From contig NZ_JAIOHK010000055.1 of the NCBI RefSeq assembly GCF_019913785.1, positions 62,001 to 126,000 of the forward strand: DNA of 64,000 nt. Reading direction: 5' to 3'. The position numbers and the translations under genes were made by a program. Origin of the DNA: Altibacter sp. GTDB lineage: Bacteria; Bacteroidota; Bacteroidia; Flavobacteriales; Flavobacteriaceae. Below the pieces are notes generated by a model. The model made no database searches. It saw only the letters and a program-made list of their open reading frames with translations, and had not been told where the DNA came from. Numbering within the stretch: position 1 is the stretch's first letter; every line of letters starts with the position of its first letter. Below, piece after piece: positions 30,529 to 38,658 of the stretch.

Positions 30529-31827
30529 ATGAAATACCATCCAATAGACAACGCCTTATACATCAAGAACCGCAAGAACTTTATGGCGCAGATGCAGCCG
30601 AAGAGTCTGGCTGTTTTTAACAGTAACGATCAATATCCTATTAGTGCAGATAGCACGATGCCGTTTCAGCAACACAGGGATATTTTATTTTTAAGCGGTG
30701 TGGATCAAGAGGAAAGTATTTTGCTGCTATTCCCGGAGGCAGCGGATGCAAAAAATCGGGAGGTGCTTTTTCTGAAGGAAACCAACGATCATATTGCCGT
30801 ATGGGAAGGAGAGAAATTGACCAAAGATCGGGCTTTGGTGGTAAGTGGTATTAAAACGGTCTATTGGCTAAGCGAATTCGAAAAGGTATTTTTTGAATTG
30901 ATGACACAGGCCGATACCATCTACTTTAACACCAATGAGCACTACCGTCAATCGGTCGAGACCGAAACCCGGGAAGACCGATTCATAAAACATACGAAGG
31001 AAAAGTTTCCGGCACATAGCTGGGCAAAGAGCAATCCCATCTTACAACGACTTCGTTCGGTAAAAGATGCCATTGAGATCGATTTGTTACAAACCGCCTG
31101 TAATATTACCGAAAAAGGCTTCCGGCGTATCCTTAATTTTGTAAAACCCGGCGTTTGGGAATATGAGATCGAAGCCGAATTTATGCATGAGTTTCTTCGG
31201 AATCGTTCCAAAGGATTTGCCTATACGCCTATTGTCGCCAGCGGAAACAACGCCAATGTACTACACTATATAGAGAACAATCAACAGTGTAAAAAAGGGG
31301 ATCTTATCTTATTGGATGTAGGAGCCGAATATGCCAACTACAGTAGTGATATGACCCGAACCATTCCCGTTGACGGAAAATTTACAAAACGGCAACGCGA
31401 GGTCTATAATGCCGTTTTACATGTAAAAAATGAAGCTACAAAAATGCTGGTTCCGGGTGCTTTTTGGAAAGAATACCATGTGGAAGTGGGGAAATTAATG
31501 ACTTCCGAATTATTAAAACTGAAGCTTATTGACAAGGCCGATGTGAAAAACGAAAACCCAGACTGGCCCGCCTACAAAAAATACTTTATGCACGGTACCT
31601 CCCACCATATGGGGCTTGATACTCACGACTACGGAATTTTGTGGGAACCTATGAAAGCCAATATGGTCTTTACGGTAGAACCGGGTATCTATATTCCGGA
31701 AGAAGGTTTCGGAATAAGACTAGAGGACGATGTGGTGATTCAGAAAAAAGGTGCGCCATTCAACCTGATGGGCAATATTCCCATTGAAGCCGATGAGATA
31801 GAGGCCTTGATGCATAGCAAAAGTTAA
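30529..31827 (+). CDS. pepP: Aminopeptidase P (Xaa-Pro aminopeptidase, M24B)
   Basis: Metallopeptidase that removes an N-terminal residue before proline. The 432-residue protein has the AMP-N N-terminal domain (with FLSGVDQEES near 54-63) and the pita-bread M24 catalytic domain. The five di-manganese ligands are all present: D263 and D274 in LDVGAEYANYSSDMTR, H359 in HGTSHHMGLD, E384 in VEPGIYIP and E399 in IRLED. No signal peptide, so cytosolic. It is transcribed alone, with a gap of 78 nt and a separate promoter-like sequence before the next gene. Confidence 0.96.
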   Translation: MKYHPIDNALYIKNRKNFMAQMQPKSLAVFNSNDQYPISADSTMPFQQHRDILFLSGVDQEESILLLFPEAADAKNREVLFLKETNDHIAVWEGEKLTKDRALVVSGIKTVYWLSEFEKVFFELMTQADTIYFNTNEHYRQSVETETREDRFIKHTKEKFPAHSWAKSNPILQRLRSVKDAIEIDLLQTACNITEKGFRRILNFVKPGVWEYEIEAEFMHEFLRNRSKGFAYTPIVASGNNANVLHYIENNQQCKKGDLILLDVGAEYANYSSDMTRTIPVDGKFTKRQREVYNAVLHVKNEATKMLVPGAFWKEYHVEVGKLMTSELLKLKLIDKADVKNENPDWPAYKKYFMHGTSHHMGLDTHDYGILWEPMKANMVFTVEPGIYIPEEGFGIRLEDDVVIQKKGAPFNLMGNIPIEADEIEALMHSKS

Positions 31828-31843
31828 ACACCTCGTTTTCAAT

Positions 31844-31873
31844 TTGAAAAGCGCTTATTTTTTGTATTTTTAG
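31844..31873 (+). promoter_or_regulatory. Candidate promoter of the unknown secreted protein gene
   Basis: TTG (31844-31846), 18 nt spacer, then TATTTTTAG (31865-31873), one base from the consensus, 32 nt before the ATG at 31906. A weak AT hairpin (31836-31850) overlaps the -33 element and could be the pepP terminator. Confidence 0.4.
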
Positions 31874-31905
31874 TATTGAAACTGTCCTAAAACAAAAATG
31901 TAGCA

Positions 31906-32655
31906 ATGAAACAAACTTTTCAAATCTTTTTGTTCCTGCTTATTTTTTCTAATTCCATTGGTCAGATTCCCACACAGGGTAGCGGTCAAGTGATCACCGG
32001 TTCGAATGTTTCCATATTTGATAATCTAAATTCTTCAAACCTCTCTCTAGAGTCGAATCCCAAAACCCTTACCTATGAACATATTGAAGGGTCGCCATAT
32101 ATAGACAATGCTGTTGGAGCAAATAAAAATCTTCCTATCGGCAAGTTTTATACCCCGGAGTTTGAATATATGGAAACTGCCCTAGCCAGATACAATGCAT
32201 TTACAGATAATATGGAAGTGTCATTACTCGAAGATGGCGTAGATTATTATTTACTCAAAAAAAAATCCAACTTCCTGTATATAATCTTGGGCGAAAAAAC
32301 ATATCGCGCTTATGAAATGAATGGAACGATCGGTTTTTTTGTTATTCTCTCGAAAGACGATACACAGAAATGTACGCTGCTTAAAAAGGAATCCGTCTCC
32401 TTTATAAAGGAGAAAAAAGCAGCTAGCTCATTTGTTAATGGAACCCCAAATAGCTTCAGAAGAATGAGAGATATTTTCTATTTCAAAATTGATAAAACCC
32501 TAGTGGAGATCCCGAGAAGGAAAAAACAGTTCTATGCCCTTTTTACCGAAAAAAAGAATTCCATTAAAGACTATATAGCATCCAACAACCTCAAAATAAC
32601 GAGCCAAGAAGATTTGTTAAAGATTGTAAACTACTATAATTCGTTGTCTAATTGA
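31906..32655 (+). CDS. Secreted protein of unknown function
   Basis: A 249-residue protein with a signal peptide (residues 1-19, ending SIGQ) and no lipobox. The mature part starts with a Gly/Ser/Asn-rich stretch, then a mixed alpha/beta region rich in Lys, Tyr and Phe. The C-terminal third (about 195-245) is basic and helical (IPRRKKQFYALF, then a segment ending KIVNYYNSLSN). I do not recognise the family. It has its own candidate promoter and is convergent with brnQ (stop 32693), so it is a single-gene unit. Confidence 0.7.
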   Translation: MKQTFQIFLFLLIFSNSIGQIPTQGSGQVITGSNVSIFDNLNSSNLSLESNPKTLTYEHIEGSPYIDNAVGANKNLPIGKFYTPEFEYMETALARYNAFTDNMEVSLLEDGVDYYLLKKKSNFLYIILGEKTYRAYEMNGTIGFFVILSKDDTQKCTLLKKESVSFIKEKKAASSFVNGTPNSFRRMRDIFYFKIDKTLVEIPRRKKQFYALFTEKKNSIKDYIASNNLKITSQEDLLKIVNYYNSLSN

Positions 32656-32692
32656 CTTCTCACTACAAGGTTGCAAACAAAAATTAGCGGTC

Positions 32693-33964
32693 TTATGCGT
32701 TTCGGAATGACCGGATCATATTGGCAACCGCAAAAGTAAGTAAGGCCGGCAGCACCCATCCCAAACTATTTTTTGAAAAGGGAATCCAGTTTTTTATCGC
32801 TGTTACGGTTTCTTCAGAAATTAAAACCTCTAAAAAATCGGGTATGCTAAAAAGGATGGCCACAATTGTCACCGCCCTAAACACCCTTTTTGAAGCATAG
32901 CGATTAGGAGTTAAATTCAGTAAGATTAATACTATGGTAATCGGGTAAATGAACATCAACGCAGGAACGGCTATGTCTATAATATAATGTACATCAAATT
33001 GTCCCACGGCTACCCCAAGAACACACGCCAATACCGCTGTGACCCTATAGGCGATTGGAGAATTACCCGCTATGCCCTTTACAAAATCGGCCGTTCCGGT
33101 TACAATCCCGACGGCTGTCGTAAAACAGGCAAGCGCCACCAACACCCCTAAAAATGCGGTTCCAATATTTCCAAGAGTTTGGGTACTTAGTACTGTTAAT
33201 AATTCGGTCCGATTCTCAATCTCGAGGGTCCCGCTATATCTGGCTCCTAGAGCTATTAGCCCTCCATAGATAATTAACAATCCCAGTCCGGCGAACAAAC
33301 CCGATCTGGCAATCATCCGTTTCTTCTCTGTATAATTATACCTCCCTTGTAACCTAAAAGAAATCACAATCACACCACCCACCACAACTCCTCCAATGGC
33401 ATCAAAGGTTTGATACCCTTCTAAAATGCCTTCAGCAAAAGAATTCTCAAAAATGGAGGCGCGTAAGGGTTCCACATTGCCAAAAAGACCGAAGGAAATA
33501 ATGATCAATAGACTGACAATAATTAACGGAGTTAAAAATTTCCCTATGAGGTCAAGCAGCTTCGTGCGGTTTAGGACGCACATTAATACCAAGACAAAAT
33601 AGATGGTGCTAGCCCATAATGACGAAATATCAAAATAGGGCTGTATGGCCATTTCATAGGCTACGGAGGCAGTTCTGGGGGATGGCAGTGCTGCAGAAAT
33701 AACATAGACCATAACAGCATACCCCATGGCAAAGACAGGTGATACTTTGCCGGCAAAATCGAGCATGGTACCTTGTATCCGAGCGTAGCCATAGATTGCC
33801 AAAATAGGGATGAGCACTGCGGAAACAGCAAAACCCAAGCTAACCCACAACCAGCTTTCTCCGGCATTATACCCTAAAAAAGGTGGGAGAATTAAATTTC
33901 CGGCGCCAAAGAAAAGTGAGAAAAGTGCAAAAGCAGTGACAAAGGTTTGCTTGCTGTGGTTCAT
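32693..33964 (-). CDS. brnQ: Branched-chain amino acid transporter, BrnQ/LIVCS family
   Basis: Sodium-coupled importer of leucine, isoleucine and valine. The product has about 12 transmembrane helices and the family's N-terminal FALFSLFFGAGNLILPPFLG and the ALPSPRTASVAYEM segment, which line the substrate site. From the start chosen (ATG 33964) it is 423 residues, a normal length. The longest frame begins 16 codons upstream at GTG and would overlap the divergent hydrolase gene; the extension carries polar residues unlike the family N-terminus, so it was rejected. Only 30 nt separate it from the hydrolase start. Confidence 0.94.
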   Translation of the reverse strand: MNHSKQTFVTAFALFSLFFGAGNLILPPFLGYNAGESWLWVSLGFAVSAVLIPILAIYGYARIQGTMLDFAGKVSPVFAMGYAVMVYVISAALPSPRTASVAYEMAIQPYFDISSLWASTIYFVLVLMCVLNRTKLLDLIGKFLTPLIIVSLLIIISFGLFGNVEPLRASIFENSFAEGILEGYQTFDAIGGVVVGGVIVISFRLQGRYNYTEKKRMIARSGLFAGLGLLIIYGGLIALGARYSGTLEIENRTELLTVLSTQTLGNIGTAFLGVLVALACFTTAVGIVTGTADFVKGIAGNSPIAYRVTAVLACVLGVAVGQFDVHYIIDIAVPALMFIYPITIVLILLNLTPNRYASKRVFRAVTIVAILFSIPDFLEVLISEETVTAIKNWIPFSKNSLGWVLPALLTFAVANMIRSFRNA

Positions 33965-33994
33965 TGACAGATATTTGTTGCCGAATATAAAAAA

Positions 33995-34765
33995 ATGAAG
34001 CTGAACTATCACAACACCTCACTCTTTTATACGGTTGCCGGTCAGGGGCCTGTGATGGTACTACTCCACGGATTTCTTGAAAGCAGTGAGATGTGGAAAG
34101 AATTAATTCCCGAAATCTCACAGAACTATAAGGTAGTAGCGATCGACCTACCCGGTCATGGAAAAAGTGGCATCTTGTCTGAAACCCATTCGATGGAACA
34201 GATGGCCCATGCGGTACGATTTGTATTGCAGCATCTAAAAATTTCTGAAGCGATTTTTGTGGGTCATTCCATGGGAGGTTATGTGGCACTAGCGTATGCC
34301 GAATTATTTGAAGCTGAGGTCACCAGCTTGGTACTATTGAATTCGACCCCTGCTGAAGATTCGGCGGAACGGAAGGAGAATCGGGTGCGGGCTCTTTCGG
34401 TTATTGAAAAGAATCCTACGGCATTTATCAGTATGGCCATCACCAATTTATTTGCCGAAGGCTCTCAAAAAGTATATGCTTCGGAAATAACCACTATAAA
34501 AAATATAGCGCTTCGGTTTCCGTTGGCCGGGATTATTGCCGCTATAAAAGGTATGAAGGATCGCCAGGACAGGACTTCGGTTTTAAAACAATTCAGCAAG
34601 AAAAAATATATGATCTGCGCCACCGAAGATCCCATAATGCCATTTGAAATAGCTGCAATCTGGGCTAAATTTTGCAACGCTACGCTAATAAAAGTATCGG
34701 GAGGGCATATGAGTCATATTGAACAGAAGGAGGAAATTGTTAATTTTTTGCATTTCATCGAATAA
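33995..34765 (+). CDS. Alpha/beta hydrolase
   Basis: A 256-residue alpha/beta-fold hydrolase. It shows the oxyanion HGF segment (residues 25-27), DLPGHGKS at 51, the nucleophile S92 in the elbow GHSMGG (90-95), an acidic candidate at D212 (ATEDPIMP) and a catalytic histidine near 238 (GGHMSH). Length and order fit esterase/MhpC-like enzymes; the substrate cannot be told. Its start is 30 nt from the divergent brnQ start, so any promoter must overlap brnQ coding sequence or be very compact. Confidence 0.88.
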   Translation: MKLNYHNTSLFYTVAGQGPVMVLLHGFLESSEMWKELIPEISQNYKVVAIDLPGHGKSGILSETHSMEQMAHAVRFVLQHLKISEAIFVGHSMGGYVALAYAELFEAEVTSLVLLNSTPAEDSAERKENRVRALSVIEKNPTAFISMAITNLFAEGSQKVYASEITTIKNIALRFPLAGIIAAIKGMKDRQDRTSVLKQFSKKKYMICATEDPIMPFEIAAIWAKFCNATLIKVSGGHMSHIEQKEEIVNFLHFIE

Positions 34766-34830
34766 TTTTGCTTTTAAACGATTTTTGTATTGTTATTTTT
34801 ATATATTTAACAAAATAAAAACTGAAAACC

Positions 34831-35079
34831 ATGAGCAATACATCCCCAAAAACATCGGTTTCGCTAATGGGCGTTTTCTGCGCCACGATTGGTCACCACT
34901 ACACAGTGACCCGAAAAGTTACCAACCATATTAACGAATACAAATGTACCCACTGCGGTCGCGAAGTGACTGATAACCAAAGTGGAAAACTGGAAATCCT
35001 TACTCAAAAGATCAGAGAGGTAAATACCAATGTTGCAGAATTTTTTCAGAAAAGAACCAACCGAGTCACCATCCAATAG
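34831..35079 (+). CDS. Small CxxxGH...CxxC zinc-finger-like protein
   Basis: An 82-residue protein with the pattern C-A-T-I-G-H (residues 17-22) followed by Y-K-C-T-H-C-G-R (38-45). This C-x3-GH-x(n)-C-x2-C arrangement resembles the small DUF1660-type proteins seen in phages and bacteria and suggests one bound zinc. The C-terminal 35 residues are a charged helix. A TATATTTA box at 34802-34809, with TTG 21 nt upstream (34778-34780), could be its promoter. The next gene starts 3 nt after its stop and encodes a shorter relative. Function unknown. Confidence 0.7.
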   Translation: MSNTSPKTSVSLMGVFCATIGHHYTVTRKVTNHINEYKCTHCGREVTDNQSGKLEILTQKIREVNTNVAEFFQKRTNRVTIQ

Positions 35080-35082
35080 CTT

Positions 35083-35286
35083 ATGAAGAAAATTGTTTGT
35101 AAACTAAAAGGGCATACCTATATCCCCATTAAAAAAGAGAAACTTCTTATCGAGGAATACGAATGTTTACATTGTAAGCAGCGGTACACGACGGACGGGT
35201 ATGGCCGTATGGTGAAACTTACCAAATACTGGCAGAGCAACCATCAATTTTTTGAAAGACATTTTACCAAACAGGCCGCCTCTTAA
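35083..35286 (+). CDS. Small CxxxGH...CxxC zinc-finger-like protein, paralogue of the upstream gene
   Basis: A 67-residue protein with C-K-L-K-G-H (residues 6-11) and E-C-L-H-C-K (29-34), the same C-x3-GH-...-C-x2-C pattern as the gene 3 nt upstream, then YTTDGYGRM. Both are basic and lack any signal peptide. The two form a tight two-gene unit that is convergent with thiL (stops 1 nt apart). The pattern suggests zinc or nucleic-acid binding; no function is known to me. Confidence 0.68.
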   Translation: MKKIVCKLKGHTYIPIKKEKLLIEEYECLHCKQRYTTDGYGRMVKLTKYWQSNHQFFERHFTKQAAS

Positions 35287-35287
35287 A

Positions 35288-36340
35288 CTAGTCTTCTTGT
35301 AATGCGTTCCATCCTCTAGCGATTAAAGGAATCTTTGTATTTGCCCGAGTGATCAAATGAGTTCCCTCTTTTTTATGCGTTATATGTCCAATCACGGTAA
35401 GATGCGGATTCGCTTTTATTTTTGGGAAATCCTCGGTACTTATCGTAAATAGTAACTCGTAATCTTCGCCTCCGCTCAGGGCAATCGTTGTGCTGTCCAA
35501 TTTAAATTCTTCGGAAGTACTTATTACTTGAGGATCTAAAGGAATTTTATCTTCGTATAAATTGCAACCCACTTCAGACTGTTTGCAAATATGGAGTATT
35601 TCGGATGACAGTCCGTCGCTAATGTCTATCATTGCTGTTGGCTGCACTCCTAAATCGGCCAACAATTTTGGAATATCCTTTCTGGCCTCAGGTTTTAATT
35701 GGCGTTCAATGAGGTAGGTATAAGGTTCTAGATCGGGTTGTGAATTTGGGTTCACCTTAAAAACTTCTTTTTCACGTTCCAGCACTTGTAATCCTAAATA
35801 GGCTGCGCCCAGGTCGCCACTAACCACCAACAGGTCATTTTCTTTGGCTCCATCGCGATATACCAAGACCTCTGGTTTTGCTTGACCAATTGCCGTAACG
35901 CTAATCAACAATCCGGTGGTTGAAGAGGTGGTATCTCCCCCTACCACATCGACATGGTACAATTTGGCTGCCGTAGCAATACCCGCGTATATTTCTTCCA
36001 AAGCTTCGACAGGAAACCGATTAGAAACTGCAATAGAAACCGTAATTTGTGTGGCCGTAGCATTCATCGCGTAGATATCGGACAGGTTCACCACAACGGC
36101 TTTATACCCCAAGTGTTTTAATGGGACATAGCTAAGATCGAAATGAACCCCTTCCACTAGTAAATCGGTTGAAACGACCAACTGCATACCCTTTTCAACA
36201 GCAATTACTGCCGCATCATCACCTATTCCCCGAATACTAGTTTTTTGTTTCAGTTTGAAATTCTTGGTAAGGTGGTCAATCAATCCAAATTCTCCCAACT
36301 GAGATATATTGGTTTTTAAGGGATTTTTATCTTCTAACAT
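35288..36340 (-). CDS. thiL: Thiamine-monophosphate kinase
   Basis: Phosphorylates thiamine monophosphate to the active cofactor thiamine diphosphate. It shows the PurM/ThiL-fold motifs in order: GEFGLIDHL, RGIGDDAAV, STDLLVEGVHF, the LGYKAVVVNLSDIYAM segment, VVGGDTTSS, the VSGDLGAAY motif, and IDISDGLSSE, SGGEDYELLFT near the end. The ATG at 36340 gives 350 residues and starts right before the family's first domain. The longest frame reaches back to 36424 but would run through a consensus promoter at 36362-36393, so it was rejected. Confidence 0.95.
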   Translation of the reverse strand: MLEDKNPLKTNISQLGEFGLIDHLTKNFKLKQKTSIRGIGDDAAVIAVEKGMQLVVSTDLLVEGVHFDLSYVPLKHLGYKAVVVNLSDIYAMNATATQITVSIAVSNRFPVEALEEIYAGIATAAKLYHVDVVGGDTTSSTTGLLISVTAIGQAKPEVLVYRDGAKENDLLVVSGDLGAAYLGLQVLEREKEVFKVNPNSQPDLEPYTYLIERQLKPEARKDIPKLLADLGVQPTAMIDISDGLSSEILHICKQSEVGCNLYEDKIPLDPQVISTSEEFKLDSTTIALSGGEDYELLFTISTEDFPKIKANPHLTVIGHITHKKEGTHLITRANTKIPLIARGWNALQED

Positions 36341-36361
36341 GATAACTATTTTAGCAGGCGA

Positions 36362-36393
36362 CAAAAATACGGTTTCATATTCAATTAAGGCAA
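36362..36393 (-). promoter_or_regulatory. Promoter of thiL
   Basis: On the minus strand TTG (36391-36393, within TTTTTG) and TATTTTTG (36362-36369) are 21 nt apart, matching the Bacteroidota consensus. The predicted transcription start near 36355 leaves a leader of about 15 nt before the ATG at 36340. Confidence 0.65.
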
Positions 36394-36470
36394 AAATCCA
36401 AAGATCAATTCGCTTGAATTTCACCCGACTAAGAGACCTAAAGGCTGCTTATTATTTAACATAATTCATA

Positions 36471-36500
36471 TTGTGCTATATTGAATTTTTCATATTTTTG
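36471..36500 (+). promoter_or_regulatory. Promoter of the choice-of-anchor B / MbnP-MbnH gene block
   Basis: TTG (36471-36473), a spacer of exactly 19 nt, then TATTTTTG (36493-36500). This is a full match to the Bacteroidota primary sigma consensus and the best promoter in the window. Transcription would begin near 36507, giving a leader of about 115 nt before the ATG at 36622. Confidence 0.75.
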
Positions 36501-36524
36501 GCGTCCCAAAAGCTCTTTTTTTGA

Positions 36525-36563
36525 ATATAATTCATTAAAACCTGTGTTTTTGTTGAATTATAT
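36525..36563 (+). promoter_or_regulatory. Inverted repeat in the 5' leader of the anchor-B block
   Basis: ATATAATTCA (36525-36534) and its exact reverse complement TGAATTATAT (36554-36563) bracket 19 nt. The core ATAATTCA also occurs at 36461-36468 just before the -33 element, and a related TAATTCAA lies at 36571. It may be an operator or an RNA hairpin in the leader. Being AT-rich it could also arise by chance. Confidence 0.4.
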
Positions 36564-36621
36564 GTACTATTAATTCAATTTTATCGTTACCATCTTATTA
36601 TTGTAATTTAAAAACCAACAA

Positions 36622-38538
36622 ATGAAAAAACTATTACTCCCCATCTTAGCATTAGGCTTTGGTTTTGCGAATGCGCAAACCCCTTGTGCCGGAGGATCTG
36701 CAGGTCCTTACCCTTGCAGTGGTTATAACCTACAGTCCGAATTTTCTTTGGGCGATTTAAATGCCGGCGCCGGTAATGACTCTTGGGGTTGGACAGACCC
36801 TTCAAATGGTGATGAATACGCACTGGTAGGTTTAGACAACGGAACTGCCTTTATCGATATATCAGACCCAGTAAACCCGGTATACCTTGGAAAACTTCCA
36901 ACACATACAAACAGTTCTACCTGGAGAGATATTAAAGTGTATAACAACTATGCCTTTGTAGTTAGTGAGGCAAACAACCACGGGATGCAAGTATTCGATC
37001 TTACCCGATTGCGAAATGTAAACAATCCACCGATTACCTTTACCGAAGACGCTCATTACAACGGCTTTGGAAGTGCACATAACCTGGTGATCAATGAAGA
37101 TACGGGCTATGCTTATGGAGTTGGAACAGGATCGTTTAATGGCGGCCCTCACTTTGTAAATATTCAAAATCCTTTGAATCCAGTTGGCGAAGGGGGATAT
37201 TCCTTAGGCTCCTATAGCCATGATGCCCAAGTAGTAACCTACTGTGGTCCGGATGCCGATTATGCCGGAAGAGAAATCCTAATTGGCAGCAATGAGTCAC
37301 AAGTGGTGATTGTCGATATTACCGACAAAGGAAATCCGGTTGGAATTTCAAATATTAGTTATTCAAATGTGGCATATACCCACCAAGGATGGTTTACCGA
37401 AGATCAGACCTATTTTATTTTAGGAGATGAATTAGATGAACAAAATATTGGATTTAACACCCGTACGATCATTTTCGATTTCACCGATTTAGACAACCCG
37501 CAACACCATTTCGAATATACAGGTCCTACGCCTGCGATTGACCACAATGGTTATGTGAAGGGAACGAAGTACTATATGGCAAATTACAGAGCCGGGCTTC
37601 GAGTTATCGACATATCCGATATCGCGAATCAGAATATCTCTGAAGAAGGCTATTTTGACAGTTACCCAAATAATAACAATGCCAATTTTAGCGGCGCCTG
37701 GAGTGTATTCCCCTATTTTGCGAGTGGAAATATTGTTATCAGTGATATTAACAGAGGCTTCCTTTTAGTAAAAGCAGCAACAAGTGATCTAATAGAGCCT
37801 GTAGCAAATTGTCAAGATGTAACAATTATGTTAGATGCAAACGGAAATGCTTCGGTTACAGCGGCTCAAATTAACGATGGCTCTACAGACAACAGCGGAA
37901 CCGTTTATTTCCTGCTTTGTGATGACACCTTTGATTGTGGTGATTTAGGAGCTAATACGGTTCAGCTAGAGGTATATGACGACTTCGGAAACAGAGACTA
38001 TTGCACGGCAACAGTAACTGTTGTAGACGATATTGATCCTGCTATTACATGTCCTGCAGACTTTACGGTAGGATATGACTCCGGCAACCCTTATTATACA
38101 GTTCCTAATTATGACACCACCGGAGTGGTTACTGCCACCGACAATTGTGCGGCTGGACTAGTGATTACACAAAATCCTACTCCGGGAACTCAATTAACAG
38201 TGGGAACATACACTATTAGCTGTGAAGTAACAGATGGTTCAGGAAATACAAATACCTGTACCTTCGAGCTTACGGTAGAAGAGGTGCTTGGCACCAACGA
38301 TGTTAATTTGGAAAGTGGTTTGGCTATTTATCCAAATCCGACTTCAAATGTTATAACAATAAGTTCGAAGCATGTAAATCTTTCATCGGTTGCCATTATG
38401 GACGTATTAGGAAAGCAGGTATATACTGCCAATACGATCGATTCAGAAACTACAACTATTGACATTTCAGGATTTTCGAAGGGAATGTACTTTGTAAAGA
38501 TCAATAACAGTACTACGAAGAAGATCATTAAAAACTAA
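36622..38538 (+). CDS. T9SS-secreted choice-of-anchor B (LVIVD-repeat) protein with HYR-like insertion, copy 1
   Basis: A 638-residue surface or secreted protein. Signal peptide 1-19; mature N-terminus with a cysteine pair (C22, C32). Then the choice-of-anchor B/LVIVD beta-propeller core (about 50-390) with WGWTDP at 55, repeats of the type hFDhTDhDNPQ, and the invariant motifs SAHNLVI (151), HDAQVV (200), YTHQGWFTEDQ (252) and DHNGYV (307). Unlike the three copies downstream it has an extra 165-residue beta region (390-555) ending in an HYR-like domain (ITCPADFTV to CTFELTVEE), before the shared T9SS type A sorting domain (about 560-638). First gene behind the consensus promoter. Ligand unknown. 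Confidence 0.9.
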   Translation: MKKLLLPILALGFGFANAQTPCAGGSAGPYPCSGYNLQSEFSLGDLNAGAGNDSWGWTDPSNGDEYALVGLDNGTAFIDISDPVNPVYLGKLPTHTNSSTWRDIKVYNNYAFVVSEANNHGMQVFDLTRLRNVNNPPITFTEDAHYNGFGSAHNLVINEDTGYAYGVGTGSFNGGPHFVNIQNPLNPVGEGGYSLGSYSHDAQVVTYCGPDADYAGREILIGSNESQVVIVDITDKGNPVGISNISYSNVAYTHQGWFTEDQTYFILGDELDEQNIGFNTRTIIFDFTDLDNPQHHFEYTGPTPAIDHNGYVKGTKYYMANYRAGLRVIDISDIANQNISEEGYFDSYPNNNNANFSGAWSVFPYFASGNIVISDINRGFLLVKAATSDLIEPVANCQDVTIMLDANGNASVTAAQINDGSTDNSGTVYFLLCDDTFDCGDLGANTVQLEVYDDFGNRDYCTATVTVVDDIDPAITCPADFTVGYDSGNPYYTVPNYDTTGVVTATDNCAAGLVITQNPTPGTQLTVGTYTISCEVTDGSGNTNTCTFELTVEEVLGTNDVNLESGLAIYPNPTSNVITISSKHVNLSSVAIMDVLGKQVYTANTIDSETTTIDISGFSKGMYFVKINNSTTKKIIKN

Positions 38539-38572
38539 GCGCTTAGGCCTAGTACCAACGATTATAATTTTG

Positions 38573-38618
38573 AAAAAGCACTAACTTTTAACCTTTTGGT
38601 TATGGTTGGTGCTTTTTT
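38573..38618 (+). terminator. Hairpin terminator after copy 1
   Basis: Stem 38573-38585 with 38605-38617 (AGCACTAAC / GTTGGTGCT with one T-G wobble), an inner AACC/GGTT stem (38590-38593 and 38598-38601), and a T-run. Clearly a rho-independent type structure. Related hairpins follow copies 2 and 3. Confidence 0.75.
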
Positions 38619-38658
38619 ATTGGTAGTTTTAGCAAACTTTGATTAAAAACTCTTTTTG

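Noticed and set aside
33965-34012. Longer brnQ start (GTG)
   Set aside because: Would overlap the divergent hydrolase gene and add a polar segment absent from the family.
38656-38658. TTG start one codon before copy 2 (and likewise 40180 before copy 3)
   Set aside because: An ATG follows immediately and begins a standard signal peptide.
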